Assembly: GCA_013001465.1 (NCBI GenBank)
Contig: JABDMM010000115.1
Span: forward strand, 19,571 to 83,570
Length of the DNA stretch: 64,000 nucleotides
Reading direction: 5' to 3'
Source: Chitinophagales bacterium
GTDB taxonomy: Bacteria > Bacteroidota > Bacteroidia > Chitinophagales > JABDMM01
A program made the position numbers and the translations under genes. Positions 1-9,275 of the stretch are shown here, in pieces. How positions within the stretch are numbered: position 1 is the first letter of the stretch; every line of letters starts with the position of its first letter. Below the pieces are notes generated by a model. That model did no database searches. It saw nothing but the letters and a program-made list of their open reading frames with translations, and was not told the origin of the DNA.

Positions 1-369
1 TGCTGCTGTAACTTCGATCTCGATCACCATGTCAGGATCGATCAAATTAGAAACCTCTACCAGAGTGGCTGCCGGAGGAGATTTCTTGAAAAACTCATTT
101 GCAACAAGAGCTACATCCTTCCACTGAGTGACATCGGTGACAAAATATCGAACTCTGATCACCTGGTCAATGCTGCTATTGTTTTCTTTAAGGATCACCG
201 CTATTCTTTCAAGGACAGATCTGGCTTGAGCCTCCATCTCACCCGGATAAAGAACCCGGTCTCCATCCATGGAAGTTGTCCCTGCAATTTCTATAATTCC
301 ATTGTGAATTACTGCTCTCGAATACGCTGCTTTTTCCTCGAATCCTGATGAAGATGATATTCGTTTCAT
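1..369 (-). CDS. Rid (YjgF/YER057c/UK114) family protein, partial at the window edge
   Basis: The reverse strand codes for an open frame of 123 residues that begins MKRISSSSGFEEKAAYSRAV and runs off the left edge, so the C-terminal residues are missing. The core pattern is that of the Rid superfamily: an N-terminal AYSRAVIHNGIIEIAGTTS strand pair, a central ARSVLERI helix, a VRYFVTDV strand and a late PPAATLVEV stretch. Canonical RidA deaminases have an arginine in this last motif (PARS), which binds the imine substrate; here that position is alanine. It is therefore probably not a classical 2-aminoacrylate deaminase but one of the functionally undefined Rid subgroups. The ATG at 369 is the first usable start, because an upstream ATG at 374 is followed directly by a stop. 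It lies 38 bases downstream of a lipoprotein gene on the same strand and may be co-transcribed with it. Confidence 0.85.
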   Translation of the reverse strand, partial: MKRISSSSGFEEKAAYSRAVIHNGIIEIAGTTSMDGDRVLYPGEMEAQARSVLERIAVILKENNSSIDQVIRVRYFVTDVTQWKDVALVANEFFKKSPPAATLVEVSNLIDPDMVIEIEVTAA

Positions 370-407
370 GCCATAAAAATAGCACGAAGAGATTGTATCT
401 ACATGAA

Positions 408-941
408 TTAATTCACCTTTCTCCCGGAAGCTTTGCGTTGCTTGATATCCCAATCCCGAATTTCTTTAAGATTCACAAGCAAATGAGCTGTCGAGCTTTC
501 AGGCGAAGTATAATAGGCTACATCATTATAAGTAACTCTGCCTACGCGGTTATTCCATTCTGAGGCGAAAAGAAAAAACTGTTCTCCCTTTTTCGGATTT
601 GGTCCGAAAGTTAAAAAGTGAGCATCATCGATCTCGAAACTGATCCCCACTCTATCTTCATCTGGAAAATAAACAGCGATACCCGGCGTACCTTTCTTGA
701 TAACGACCTCTTCGACCTTCTTTCCATCTACAACTTTTATCTTTCCGGATTCTATTTTGATCTTACCATCAACAAGCTTTCGCTGAAGGATGATATCTTC
801 TGAGGTATAGAATTGAATTCTTTGGACGTCTGCTCTGTTCCAATCATTTTCGATCTGCAATTGCTTTGTATATGGGATCAGGTTCTTGCTGCAGGAAGAC
901 AGACCTAGAGCCAAAACCGAAAGGAGTATTAAGTGTTTCAT
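408..941 (-). CDS. Putative lipoprotein of unknown function
   Basis: This 177-residue protein starts with a short hydrophobic signal ending in the lipobox LSSC (cysteine about residue 17), so it should be lipid-anchored in the cell envelope. The mature part is mixed, with a lysine-rich stretch near residues 55-85 (LVDGKIKIESGKIKVVDGKK) and a C-terminal region ending in basic residues. I do not recognise a named family; the pattern resembles uncharacterised Bacteroidota lipoproteins. The ATG start gives a complete signal peptide. The gene sits 38 bases upstream of the Rid-family gene in the same orientation, which suggests one transcript, although nothing in the sequence links the functions. 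Confidence 0.8.
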   Translation of the reverse strand: MKHLILLSVLALGLSSCSKNLIPYTKQLQIENDWNRADVQRIQFYTSEDIILQRKLVDGKIKIESGKIKVVDGKKVEEVVIKKGTPGIAVYFPDEDRVGISFEIDDAHFLTFGPNPKKGEQFFLFASEWNNRVGRVTYNDVAYYTSPESSTAHLLVNLKEIRDWDIKQRKASGRKVN

Positions 942-1016
942 ATCACATCAGATTTAAGTTTCTTTACGTACAATTAAAGTGCCAAACTTGGAAATTGGTG
1001 GTAATACGTTTTATTT

Positions 1017-1169
1017 ATGATGTACTATTTTGGTTTCGGCGTTATTTTATTGTTTAGTTATCTTCTTGCTAAGAGGAATGAAAGAAGAGGTTATAATTTC
1101 TGGTCCAATTTTATTTTAAATGTTGTGGCGTGGACGGGGATCTGTGCGATATTTATTGGATTGATGTAG
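1017..1169 (+). CDS. Candidate small membrane protein (50 aa), absent from the ORF track
   Basis: An ATG-ATG start at 1017/1020 opens a frame of 50 codons ending in TAG at 1167-1169, too short for the supplied track. The product has a hydrophobic N-terminal segment (YYFGFGVILLFSYLLA), a basic hydrophilic loop (KRNERRGYNFW) and a second hydrophobic segment (ILNVVAWTGICAIFIGL). That is the layout of a two-helix hairpin membrane protein with a positive loop, which is unlikely for random intergenic DNA. It lies alone between a divergent lipoprotein gene and a convergent metalloprotease gene. No clear promoter or ribosome binding site is visible. No family is recognised. It could still be a chance ORF; conservation in relatives would decide. 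Confidence 0.5.
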   Translation: MMYYFGFGVILLFSYLLAKRNERRGYNFWSNFILNVVAWTGICAIFIGLM

Positions 1170-1179
1170 TCCTTTTATT

Positions 1180-1268
1180 TGACAGCGTAGAATTTTTACC
1201 GCAGAGGGCGCTGAGGTTTTTACCGCAGAGGACGCTGAGAATTTTTACCGCAGAGGGCACAGAAAATT
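1180..1268. repeat. Short tandem repeat, about three copies of a 24-25 bp unit (accgcagagg core)
   Basis: The core accgcagagg recurs at 1198, 1222 and 1247, with periods of 24 and 25 bases. Each core is preceded by a T-run (tttttacc) and followed by a gacgctgag-like tail. A degenerate fourth tail (gacagcgtagaattttt) precedes the first copy. The array fills the short space between the small membrane ORF and the converging metalloprotease gene. No frame crosses it. It could be an extragenic palindrome-free repeat or a relic of slippage. I recall accgcagagg-type motifs in intergenic DNA of other environmental bacteria but could not check this. Confidence 0.75.
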
Positions 1269-1279
1269 TACTTTCGAAA

Positions 1280-3370
1280 CTAGTGTAGGATCAGGTTATC
1301 CTGAAATACCTTTTTTGCTGCATTTACTTTTACGATATACATTCCAGCCTCAAGCTCAGAAACATCGATCTTGTTTAGACCTTTGCTCAGGTTACTTTCA
1401 GAATAAATTAACTGTCCTGTCACAGAGTAAATCTCAAGAGACCTCACATCCTTAATAGTGGCAATGTCAATATGGAAATAGCCACTTGAAGGATTAGGAT
1501 AAATGCGAAGACCATTTATAATTTCTGTTTGTTCTATAGCGGTTGGGTCTGAGTCTTCAACTTTAAATCCATCGAATGCCGCATCTACGATATGTCCAGC
1601 GATCGCAAAATCAGAAGTCTCAACGTATAATCTCATATTATCGGTCGGAGCGAGATAATCATTTAAGTTAAACGATCGATCTTTCCATTGATTTGTATTC
1701 AATTCATCTGCATCCACAATTTCAAGAACCACATTATCGGTTCCGTTAGTGATCCGAATAGTTAGCTCATCATCAAGTGCTGGTGGCGGAGTACCATTTC
1801 CGCCTCCATTATAAAACCAGCGAGCATACGAAAGCACTGGAGCGTTCATTCCGCTGAGATCAAAAACCGGTGAGAAGAGTATCATAGTGCCATCATCCAC
1901 ATCATTTGCTCCGGCATTTCCAGCAGTGTTACCGGTCACCCAGCTTTTCTGTCCGAAATCTGAAGCGATGTCGAAGTTTGGTTGGGTCACATCACCATTA
2001 AAAGTTGCTTCCACTGGTACGCCTCTTTCCCAAATTCCTGCAGTCGCATTCCCTGAAACTGACCATCCGAAATCCATGATGAAATCATCGTAATAGATCC
2101 CATCTTCGATCGAGATTATAATATTAGGCGTATTTTTATCTATCAGCTGGTTAGTGGCATAGTTTTCTGTCATATAGCCCCATTTTCCAGCATAAATATT
2201 GTAGTTAGCTTCTATAAATGCATTGGAAGTGAAGTATCCTCCGGAATTTGCTTCTAACTCGATCTCATAATCATCTGTTATAAAAATTACCTTAGCTGCA
2301 TCAACACCAAGACCTGTATTTTTATCTATGATCTGGCCTTCAAAAGTAAAAACCTCCTGAATTCCAGGACTCGTCAAAAGTCCTGCCCGGCTAGTATTTA
2401 GAGTACTCTCCATGAGATCTACCTGGCCATCGGTAAATAGATTCATGCAGGCATCATTTACGTAATCCATATAATTCATTGGCATATCCGGATTATCATT
2501 TGGAACTTCGGTACACGTATTTTGATTTGTACCGGTTATGCATCCATAATTTGCAGAAAATGTTGGAGGAGTATCACAGATGTCATCCCCCTGAAAACCA
2601 CAATTGGAAGCATTGTTTCCTGAGCAACCGCCTTGAAAGGTATGTAACAGACCTAAGTAATGGCCAACCTCATGTGTTCCTGTACGACCTCTGTTATAAG
2701 GGCTGGCACCGGGAAAATTATTTGTGGTTGAAGATCCAACATACCTGTAATCTAGAACAACACCATCTCTATTTGGGTTTGTGCCCGGAAGTGTCGCATA
2801 GCCGAGTATTCCATTATCCATATCAGCGATCCATATATTGAAATACAAATTCGCATCCCATGTCGTAGCCGGTTTGATCGAGTTATCTATTGTCCCTGTA
2901 TTGCTTATTTGTCCATAGTTGTGGCGTGTTATTCCGGAAGTTGGATTGCCATTCGGGTCTACTGCTGCCATAATGAACTCAATATCCATCGAACCTGCAA
3001 TGGATTTAAATACATTAGGAGTATTCCCGGAATCCGGATTAAAACGATTAAAATCCTCATTTAAAACCTGTATTTGAGAGTACAACTGCATGGAATCGAG
3101 ATTTGATCCAAGACCGACAGCTTCTCCGGCATGCAATACATGAAAAACTACTGGGATTCTATATTGAGCAACTTTATTACTTGCATTAGAAAATTGCTGA
3201 TTATACTGAAGGATCTTTGCTCTCTCTGCTTTTATTGCTTTAAACTCATCTGGATTCTGAATACTGAGCTGTTCAAGAATTTGATCTGTATAACATCTGT
3301 GGATCTGCTGTGCTTGAGAGCTTAAAGAGAACATAACTGTGACAAGCAAGGGGATAAAGAATCTTTTCAT
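1280..3370 (-). CDS. Secreted M43-family zinc metalloprotease with type IX sorting domain
   Basis: This 696-residue protein carries a signal peptide (cleavage after about SSQA, residue 20). The catalytic domain, roughly residues 70-335, holds the extended zinc motif HEVGHYLGLLH at 233-243 and a Met-turn region (PMNYMDY, about 297-303). These features define the M43 (pappalysin/cytophagalysin) peptidases. A carboxypeptidase-regulatory-like beta region follows (about 340-420), then a jelly-roll-like segment (about 430-610). The last 75 residues start with IYPNPSSG and form a type A sorting domain, which directs export through the type IX system and surface attachment or release. All metal ligands look intact, so it should be an active extracellular protease. 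Its translocon gene sprA is in this window. A TATTTTTG box lies upstream. Confidence 0.93.
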   Translation of the reverse strand: MKRFFIPLLVTVMFSLSSQAQQIHRCYTDQILEQLSIQNPDEFKAIKAERAKILQYNQQFSNASNKVAQYRIPVVFHVLHAGEAVGLGSNLDSMQLYSQIQVLNEDFNRFNPDSGNTPNVFKSIAGSMDIEFIMAAVDPNGNPTSGITRHNYGQISNTGTIDNSIKPATTWDANLYFNIWIADMDNGILGYATLPGTNPNRDGVVLDYRYVGSSTTNNFPGASPYNRGRTGTHEVGHYLGLLHTFQGGCSGNNASNCGFQGDDICDTPPTFSANYGCITGTNQNTCTEVPNDNPDMPMNYMDYVNDACMNLFTDGQVDLMESTLNTSRAGLLTSPGIQEVFTFEGQIIDKNTGLGVDAAKVIFITDDYEIELEANSGGYFTSNAFIEANYNIYAGKWGYMTENYATNQLIDKNTPNIIISIEDGIYYDDFIMDFGWSVSGNATAGIWERGVPVEATFNGDVTQPNFDIASDFGQKSWVTGNTAGNAGANDVDDGTMILFSPVFDLSGMNAPVLSYARWFYNGGGNGTPPPALDDELTIRITNGTDNVVLEIVDADELNTNQWKDRSFNLNDYLAPTDNMRLYVETSDFAIAGHIVDAAFDGFKVEDSDPTAIEQTEIINGLRIYPNPSSGYFHIDIATIKDVRSLEIYSVTGQLIYSESNLSKGLNKIDVSELEAGMYIVKVNAAKKVFQDNLILH

Positions 3371-3402
3371 AAAATTGGATTAGATGTATCGTAAAGAGGC
3401 CA

Positions 3403-3410
3403 CAAAAATA
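3403..3410 (-). promoter_or_regulatory. Candidate -7 promoter box for the M43 protease gene
   Basis: On the minus strand the octamer TATTTTTG matches the Bacteroidota -7 consensus TAnnTTTG exactly and would place the transcript start about 25 bases before the ATG at 3370. A clear TTTG -33 element is not visible at the expected distance, so the call rests on one box. Confidence 0.4.
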
Positions 3411-3486
3411 CAAAATTTTAGCCAGAGTCTCTTCCACCTAATGCTTCATAGATAGAAGTAACTTTTAATGTGACAAAAAACTGAGT

Positions 3487-3831
3487 TTATTGTTCATCTA
3501 CTAATGAATATAAAATAGAATTAATCAGTGACAAAATCAAGCTAAAAAGCAATGCCCACCAGAAATTTTCGACACTGAAGCCTGCAAGCAGATAATCGGC
3601 GATCATGATGACACATGAGTTGATAACCAGAAGAAAAAGTCCCAAAGTTAAGACCGTGAGAGGTAATGTAAATATTACAAGAAGAGGTTTGATCGTTACA
3701 TTGAGCAAAGCGATAATAAGCGCAGTTAATATCGCATGACCGTAGTTGAGCACAGAAACTCCGCTTAGAAGATATGCTGTAAGAATAACAGCAAAGCCGG
3801 ATATAAGTATTTTTACGAGTATTCTTATCAC
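3487..3831 (-). CDS. Phage-holin-superfamily IV / YvlD-like small membrane protein
   Basis: This is a small protein of four hydrophobic helices with the family pattern of PF04020: a central LLNVTIKPLLVIFTLPLTVLTLGLF segment and a late FWWALLFSLILSLINS segment. Despite the family name, such proteins are common chromosomal inner-membrane proteins of unknown role and need not come from a phage; nothing else phage-like is nearby. The track begins at a TTG at 3846 (119 aa). I prefer the GTG at 3831, because the resulting start MIRILVKILISG fits the family N-terminus better; there is no ATG choice. It lies 32 bases downstream of icmF on the same strand and may be read from the icmF transcript. Confidence 0.82.
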   Translation of the reverse strand: MIRILVKILISGFAVILTAYLLSGVSVLNYGHAILTALIIALLNVTIKPLLVIFTLPLTVLTLGLFLLVINSCVIMIADYLLAGFSVENFWWALLFSLILSLINSILYSLVDEQ

Positions 3832-3863
3832 TGCATAAACATACAAAAAAACAAGAATGGAGC

Positions 3864-6800
3864 TTACATATTTCGTCTGTACTGACCGCCTACTTTATAA
3901 AGTGCATGTGTGATCTGTCCAAGAGATGCAATTTTGCTTGCTTCCATTAAATCGGTAAAGATATTCTTCCCTTCGAGCGTGATCATTTGGAGATTTTTTA
4001 GTGTTTCAGGTTGCTGTTCTTGACATCTCTTCTTGAGTTCTTCAAGAGTGCGGATTTGAAACTGTTTTTCATCTTCGGTAGATCTGATGACTTCTTCAGG
4101 TATGATCGTTGGAGAACCCTTAGAACTGAGGAATGTATTTACGCCAATAATAGGATATTCTCCCGTATGTTTAAGCGTTTCATAATATAGCGATTCTTCC
4201 TGTATCTTACTTCTCTGATACATCGTCTCCATTGCGCCAAGGACCCCGCCCCGTTCCGTTATCCTATCGAACTCAGACAAAACTGCTTCTTCCACTAAGT
4301 CAGTAAGTTCCTCGATAATAAAAGCTCCCTGAATTGGATTTTGATTTTTAGCCAGACCTAGCTCATGATTGATGATCAATTGGATCGCTACTGCTCTTCT
4401 TACCGATTCTTCCGTTGGAGTCGTGATCGCCTCATCATATGCATTTGTATGAAGGGAATTGCAGTTATCATAAATTGCATATAGCGCCTGAAGTGTCGTT
4501 CGAATATCGTTAAACTGGATTTCCTGAGCATGAAGTGATCTGCCAGATGTTTGGATATGATATTTCAACTTTTGAGATCGCTCATTTGCTCCATATTTCA
4601 ACTTGAGCGCTTTAGCCCATATTTTTCTTGCAACCCTTCCGATAACTGCATACTCCGGATCAACTCCATTCGAGAAGAAAAAAGAAAAATTATGCACGAA
4701 TTTGTCGACATCCATTCCACGAGAAACATAGTACTCGAGAAAGGTAAAACCGTTTGCCAGAGTAAATGCTAACTGACTGATCGGGTTTGCACCAGCTTCA
4801 GCGATGTGATAACCTGATATAGAAACCGAATAAAAATTACGCACCTTTTGGTCTATAAAATACTGCTGAACATCTCCCATGAGTTTTAATGAGAACTCAG
4901 TTGAGAATATACATGTATTCTGTGCCTGGTCTTCTTTTAGGATATCTGCTTGCACAGTTCCACGCACATTTGCAAGTGTATGACTTTTAATTTCCTCATA
5001 GACTTCAGCTGAAAGAACTTTATCACCTGTTGTCCCTAGCAACATCAGTCCCAGGCCATCATTTCCCTCCGGCAGATCGCCATTATATTGAGGCTGTTTG
5101 TCGTTTTTGAAAATGACCTTAAGCTTTGCTTTAACCTCTTCTTCAAGCCCATTTTCTTTAATATACTTTTCACACTGCTGATCGATAGCAGCATTTAAAA
5201 AGAATGCGGTTATTATAGCTGCCGGACCATTGATCGTCATCGACACCGAAGTCTTTGGATTGCAGAGATCAAAACCGGAATACAGTTTTTTCGCATCATC
5301 AAGACAACAAACTGAAACACCTGAGTTTCCTATTTTACCATATATATCTGGTCTGTGATCAGGATCTTCACCATAAAGCGTAACAGAATCAAATGCGGTA
5401 GACAATCGTTTTGCAGGCATTCCAAGAGACACGTAATGAAAACGTTTATTCGTCCGTTCGGGTCCGCCTTCACCGGCAAACATTCGAGTTGGATCCTCGC
5501 CTTCTCTTTTAAAAGGGAAAACTCCAGCTGTGAAGGGGAAACTACCTGGGACATTTTCCTGCTTCAACCATCGCAACAGGTCTCCCCAAGCCTGATATTT
5601 CGGAGTACTGATCTTGGGGATGTTTATGTGCGAGAGTGACTTTGAATGAGTATCGACTTTAATTTCTTTATCTCTCACTTTAAATACATATTCGTCATCC
5701 TCATATCTTTTCTTAAGTTTCGGCCAACCTTCGAGCAAGGACAAATTTTCGGGTTTCAGGTTCTTTCTGAATGAAACTATCTTTTCATCTAATTCTGAAG
5801 GAGAATGTTCACCCAGGATCATTTTTGATTGCTCAAGATTGTAGACTTTCTGTGCTATATCAGATTGCTCTTCTACTTCCTTATTATATCCTCGAATAGT
5901 TTCAGAGATTTCTGAAAGATAACGAACACGCTTAGGAGGAATGATATAGATCTTTTCAGACATCTCCGTGCCCGGATTGAAACCGGATTTCAAATCTGCC
6001 TTGGTCTTTTCGTTCAACACTTCCAGTATGCGAACATAGAGATTGTTCATCCCGGGATCATTGAACTGTGAAGCTATGGTACCGACTACGGGTAACGAAT
6101 CATCGTCGGCTTCGAATTGGTTATGATTTCTTTTGAATTGTTTCTTTACATCTCGAAGGGCATCGAGAGCGCCACGCTTATCGAATTTATTGATCGCTAT
6201 GATATCTGCAAAATCAAGCATATCGATCTTCTCTAATTGTGAAGCAGCACCATACTCAGGGGTCATAACATATAATGAAGCGTCTGAGAAATCGACGATC
6301 TCAGTATCTGATTGACCTATACCTGATGTTTCGAGAATGATCAGATCAAACTTTGCATATTTTAAAACATTCAAAACATCATCAATATATTTTGAAAGGG
6401 CCAGATTCGATTGTCTTGTCGCAAGAGAACGCATATAGACTCTGTCATTATAGATCGAATTCATTCTGATCCGATCACCCAACAACGCTCCACCGCTCTT
6501 TCTTTTTGAAGGATCAACAGAAACGATAGCGACTTGTTTGTCATCAAAATCAATAAGAAACCTGCGAACCAATTCATCGACAAGTGAAGATTTCCCTGCA
6601 CCGCCAGTTCCTGTAATTCCCAGAACAGGAGTTGCGGACGTTTTAGCTTCCTTTCTAATGATGGCCATCATCTCTCCGTACTGCGAACCGTAATTTTCAA
6701 TACCGCTGATCACTTTTGCGATCGCACCTTTATCTGCAACACCTTTGATCTTGAATTCTCCATTGAGTTGTTCACCGATCGCGTAATCGCTTTGTTTTAG

Positions 6801-7217
6801 CAAATCGTTGATCATACCCTGAAGCCCCATTTCTCTTCCATCATCAGGAGAATAGATCTTATCTATTCCGTACTTATGAAGCTCTTCAATTTCACTTGGC
6901 AGAATGGTTCCGCCACCTCCACCGAAAATTTTAATATGGCTTGCGCCATTCTCTTGCAGCAGGTCGTGCATATATTTAAAAAACTCGACATGCCCGCCTT
7001 GATAAGATGTTATTGCAATAGCCTGAACATCTTCCTGAATCGCACAGTCTACAATTTCCTGAACCGATCTGTTATGTCCGAGATGGATCACCTCGGCACC
7101 GCTGGATTGAAGTATACGTCTCATAATATTGATGGCAACATCATGACCATCGAATAAAGATGCGGCAGTTACAATCCTGATCTTATTTGTAGGTGTGTAT
7201 TTTGAAGGAGTCTCCAT
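3864..7217 (-). CDS. icmF: Fused isobutyryl-CoA mutase IcmF (adenosylcobalamin-dependent)
   Basis: IcmF interconverts isobutyryl-CoA and n-butyryl-CoA using adenosylcobalamin, with its own GTPase chaperone built in. The domain order fits: N-terminal B12-binding Rossmann domain with FDGHDVAIN (histidine ligand near residue 25), a MeaB-like G-protein domain with the P-loop GTGGAGKSS near residue 205, and a C-terminal TIM-barrel substrate domain from about 550 with [24 protein letters not shown] and [18 protein letters not shown]. These are IcmF signatures and differ from ordinary methylmalonyl-CoA mutase. The track starts at a TTG (7232); I choose the ATG at 7217 (METPSKYTP, 1117 aa), because a TAAATTTG box at 7236-7243 would start the transcript just upstream of it. 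Likely role: branched-chain or short-chain acyl-CoA metabolism. Confidence 0.95.
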   Translation of the reverse strand: METPSKYTPTNKIRIVTAASLFDGHDVAINIMRRILQSSGAEVIHLGHNRSVQEIVDCAIQEDVQAIAITSYQGGHVEFFKYMHDLLQENGASHIKIFGGGGGTILPSEIEELHKYGIDKIYSPDDGREMGLQGMINDLLKQSDYAIGEQLNGEFKIKGVADKGAIAKVISGIENYGSQYGEMMAIIRKEAKTSATPVLGITGTGGAGKSSLVDELVRRFLIDFDDKQVAIVSVDPSKRKSGGALLGDRIRMNSIYNDRVYMRSLATRQSNLALSKYIDDVLNVLKYAKFDLIILETSGIGQSDTEIVDFSDASLYVMTPEYGAASQLEKIDMLDFADIIAINKFDKRGALDALRDVKKQFKRNHNQFEADDDSLPVVGTIASQFNDPGMNNLYVRILEVLNEKTKADLKSGFNPGTEMSEKIYIIPPKRVRYLSEISETIRGYNKEVEEQSDIAQKVYNLEQSKMILGEHSPSELDEKIVSFRKNLKPENLSLLEGWPKLKKRYEDDEYVFKVRDKEIKVDTHSKSLSHINIPKISTPKYQAWGDLLRWLKQENVPGSFPFTAGVFPFKREGEDPTRMFAGEGGPERTNKRFHYVSLGMPAKRLSTAFDSVTLYGEDPDHRPDIYGKIGNSGVSVCCLDDAKKLYSGFDLCNPKTSVSMTINGPAAIITAFFLNAAIDQQCEKYIKENGLEEEVKAKLKVIFKNDKQPQYNGDLPEGNDGLGLMLLGTTGDKVLSAEVYEEIKSHTLANVRGTVQADILKEDQAQNTCIFSTEFSLKLMGDVQQYFIDQKVRNFYSVSISGYHIAEAGANPISQLAFTLANGFTFLEYYVSRGMDVDKFVHNFSFFFSNGVDPEYAVIGRVARKIWAKALKLKYGANERSQKLKYHIQTSGRSLHAQEIQFNDIRTTLQALYAIYDNCNSLHTNAYDEAITTPTEESVRRAVAIQLIINHELGLAKNQNPIQGAFIIEELTDLVEEAVLSEFDRITERGGVLGAMETMYQRSKIQEESLYYETLKHTGEYPIIGVNTFLSSKGSPTIIPEEVIRSTEDEKQFQIRTLEELKKRCQEQQPETLKNLQMITLEGKNIFTDLMEASKIASLGQITHALYKVGGQYRRNM

Positions 7218-7235
7218 ACTATAGAAATTCAATTA

Positions 7236-7243
7236 CAAATTTA
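7236..7243 (-). promoter_or_regulatory. Candidate -7 promoter box for icmF
   Basis: The minus strand reads TAAATTTG, a perfect TAnnTTTG box. Initiation about seven bases downstream gives a leader of about 12 bases to the ATG at 7217, but leaves almost none for the TTG at 7232; this favours the ATG start. No good -33 TTTG is seen. Confidence 0.45.
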
Positions 7244-7329
7244 CGAATTATCCTTCCACTCTTGTTTACATCTTAGATTTACTTTCTGAAGGATTTTAAC
7301 CAACTTTGTACGCTGAAACTCACTCAACC

Positions 7330-8172
7330 ATGGCAGATTTAAAAGAACTACAAGATATCGCTTCGCAAATCAGAAGAGATGTTATTCGAATGACTCATAG
7401 CGCAGGATGTGGGCATCCGGGAGGAGCACTTGGTTGCGCCGACTTCTTTTCAGCACTCTATTTCGATATCATGGATCACAATAGCGATTTTAAAATGGAT
7501 GGTGTTGGAGAAGACATTTTCTTTCTCTCCAATGGACATATTTGCCCGGGTTGGTACAGTGCTCTTGCCAGAAGTGGATATTTTGAAAATAGCGAACTAG
7601 CGACTTTCCGACAAATAGACTCAAGATTACAAGGTCACCCTGCTACAGAAGAACAACTTGAAGGGATCCGTGTTGCTTCCGGTTCACTTGGACAAGGGTT
7701 ATCTGTTGCTCTTGGCGCTGCCTTGACTAAAAAACTGAATGGTGATGATCACCTTGTTTATACTCTTCATGGCGATGGTGAGATCCAGGAAGGTCAGATC
7801 TGGGAAGCGCTTATATTTGGAGCGCATCATAAGATCGATAATATCATCGCAACGATAGACAACAACGATAAGCAGATCGACGGACCCGTTCATGAAGTTA
7901 TGTCACTCGGCGATGTTTCCCAGAAGATCAAATCATTTGGATGGGAAGTTCTATCAATGAATGGCAATGATATGCAAGACGTTGTTCAGACCGTTTCAAA
8001 AGCAAAGTCGATGACTGGGCAAGGAAAACCAATTTGTATCGTTATGAATACGTTAATGGGTTATGGAGTAGACTTCATGGAAGATGATCACAAATGGCAC
8101 GGTGTTGCGCCAAATGATGAACAGGCTGAAAAAGCGCTCACCCAACTCGAAGAAACATTAGGTGATTACTAA
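7330..8172 (+). CDS. Transketolase, N-terminal (thiamine-diphosphate) subunit
   Basis: This 280-residue protein is the N-terminal half of a two-subunit transketolase, which transfers two-carbon units in the pentose phosphate pathway. The thiamine-diphosphate motif GDG (about 148-150) with the downstream NN at about 178 is intact, as are the GHPGGALGCADF, LSNGHICPGWYS and GSLGQGLSVALGAAL blocks. Full-length transketolases are about 650 residues; split versions have this size plus a C-terminal subunit of about 310. The partner is not adjacent and not in this window. The track begins with a TTG at 7306; the ATG at 7330 (MADLKELQ) is the better start and matches the family N-terminus. It is followed after 4 bases by a DUF4837 gene. 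Confidence 0.92.
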   Translation: MADLKELQDIASQIRRDVIRMTHSAGCGHPGGALGCADFFSALYFDIMDHNSDFKMDGVGEDIFFLSNGHICPGWYSALARSGYFENSELATFRQIDSRLQGHPATEEQLEGIRVASGSLGQGLSVALGAALTKKLNGDDHLVYTLHGDGEIQEGQIWEALIFGAHHKIDNIIATIDNNDKQIDGPVHEVMSLGDVSQKIKSFGWEVLSMNGNDMQDVVQTVSKAKSMTGQGKPICIVMNTLMGYGVDFMEDDHKWHGVAPNDEQAEKALTQLEETLGDY

Positions 8173-8176
8173 GCAT

Positions 8177-9181
8177 ATGTTCAAAACATTCCTACTTCTT
8201 TTTATTGTCTTTGCTTTTCTGTCATGTAACAACGACTCACTTCCACTACCTAGTTCAGCAGGAGGATTTGATCAAGTCATGATCGTCATCAGCGATGATC
8301 TGAAGGTTGAGATGAAAGACTCGATCAACAAATATTTTGAAACTCCTTATTTAGTGCTGAATCAAAATGAAGCATCTCTCGATGTTGGAACAGCAACCTA
8401 TCCTAAGCTAAACAGTTTAATGAAGCGTTTTAGAAATATTATTTTCATAGGATTGAAGGATGGAAATCAGGCAACGGATAAGTATGTTAAGAGTCAGGTT
8501 AAGTCTTTAAATACAGTTGAGTTCCGAAAGAATATGTGGTCTCAGCCTCAGATAGCATCTTTTTACTTGACAGAAAACAAAGAAACCCTTAAAAAGACGT
8601 TTGCTTCTTTTGCAGGTTCTTTGCGAGACAAGTACCTCGATTACGAGCTTAATGAATATTCTCAGCTGGCGTTTGCGAGTGGCTATAACGCTGGATTAAA
8701 CAAGCAGTTCGAAGAAAACTATTCCTTTAGCTTGAGGATTCCAAAGGACTACATCCTCGCAGAAAATGACAGTGGTTTTATATGGCTTCGCCGTGATGAT
8801 CCTGAAGCAATTGTTAATTTGATGATCTATGTTCAATCAGACTCAATTGCATCAAAAGGGATTGAAACCAGAAACGTTTTAGGTAAAAAGTATGTCTCAT
8901 CCCAGGTGAAAGGAGCATATATGGGCACCGACACTTTAATAGATCCACTCATTGAACGAATAGATATAAATGGAGCGCAAGTTGTAGAATCTCGTGGTTT
9001 ATGGCGGATGTACGGAGATTTTAAAGGCGGCCCGTTCTTAAATATCGTTTATCGCGATGAAAGCAATCAGAGGAATGTCTTTATAGAAGGATTTATATAT
9101 GCTCCTGGTGAAAAAAAGAAAATTTACCTTCGACAATTAGAAGCGATCCTGGCAACTTTTTCGCTGGATACATCGACATAA
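8177..9181 (+). CDS. DUF4837 family lipoprotein
   Basis: The 334-residue product starts with a signal peptide and lipobox (FAFLSC, cysteine near residue 17), so it is a predicted envelope lipoprotein. The body, from VMIVISDDLK through YNAGLNKQFEENYSFSLRIPKDY to a C-terminal FIEGFIYAPGEKKK region, fits the Bacteroidota-specific DUF4837 family, whose function is not known. The track uses a GTG at 8162, which overlaps the transketolase stop; I choose the ATG at 8177, because it places the signal peptide at the N-terminus. Translation is probably coupled to the transketolase gene 4 bases upstream, although no functional link is evident. Confidence 0.85.
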   Translation: MFKTFLLLFIVFAFLSCNNDSLPLPSSAGGFDQVMIVISDDLKVEMKDSINKYFETPYLVLNQNEASLDVGTATYPKLNSLMKRFRNIIFIGLKDGNQATDKYVKSQVKSLNTVEFRKNMWSQPQIASFYLTENKETLKKTFASFAGSLRDKYLDYELNEYSQLAFASGYNAGLNKQFEENYSFSLRIPKDYILAENDSGFIWLRRDDPEAIVNLMIYVQSDSIASKGIETRNVLGKKYVSSQVKGAYMGTDTLIDPLIERIDINGAQVVESRGLWRMYGDFKGGPFLNIVYRDESNQRNVFIEGFIYAPGEKKKIYLRQLEAILATFSLDTST

Positions 9182-9245
9182 ACAATATCATCAAAAGAAC
9201 TTCACGATTACATTTTCTTCTTCAAATCGACTCGCTATATTTTCC

Positions 9246-9253
9246 TAATTTTG
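9246..9253 (+). promoter_or_regulatory. Candidate -7 promoter box for ruvA
   Basis: TAATTTTG in the 94-base gap between the DUF4837 gene and ruvA is a perfect TAnnTTTG match, about 22 bases before the ruvA ATG. The expected -33 region has no TTTG, so support is partial. Confidence 0.4.
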
Positions 9254-9275
9254 GCCTTCAATTTTATTCATCCTG

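Noticed and set aside
3487-3831. Possible prophage remnant because of the phage-holin family name
   Set aside because: The family is mostly chromosomal and no other phage gene, integrase or attachment repeat is nearby.
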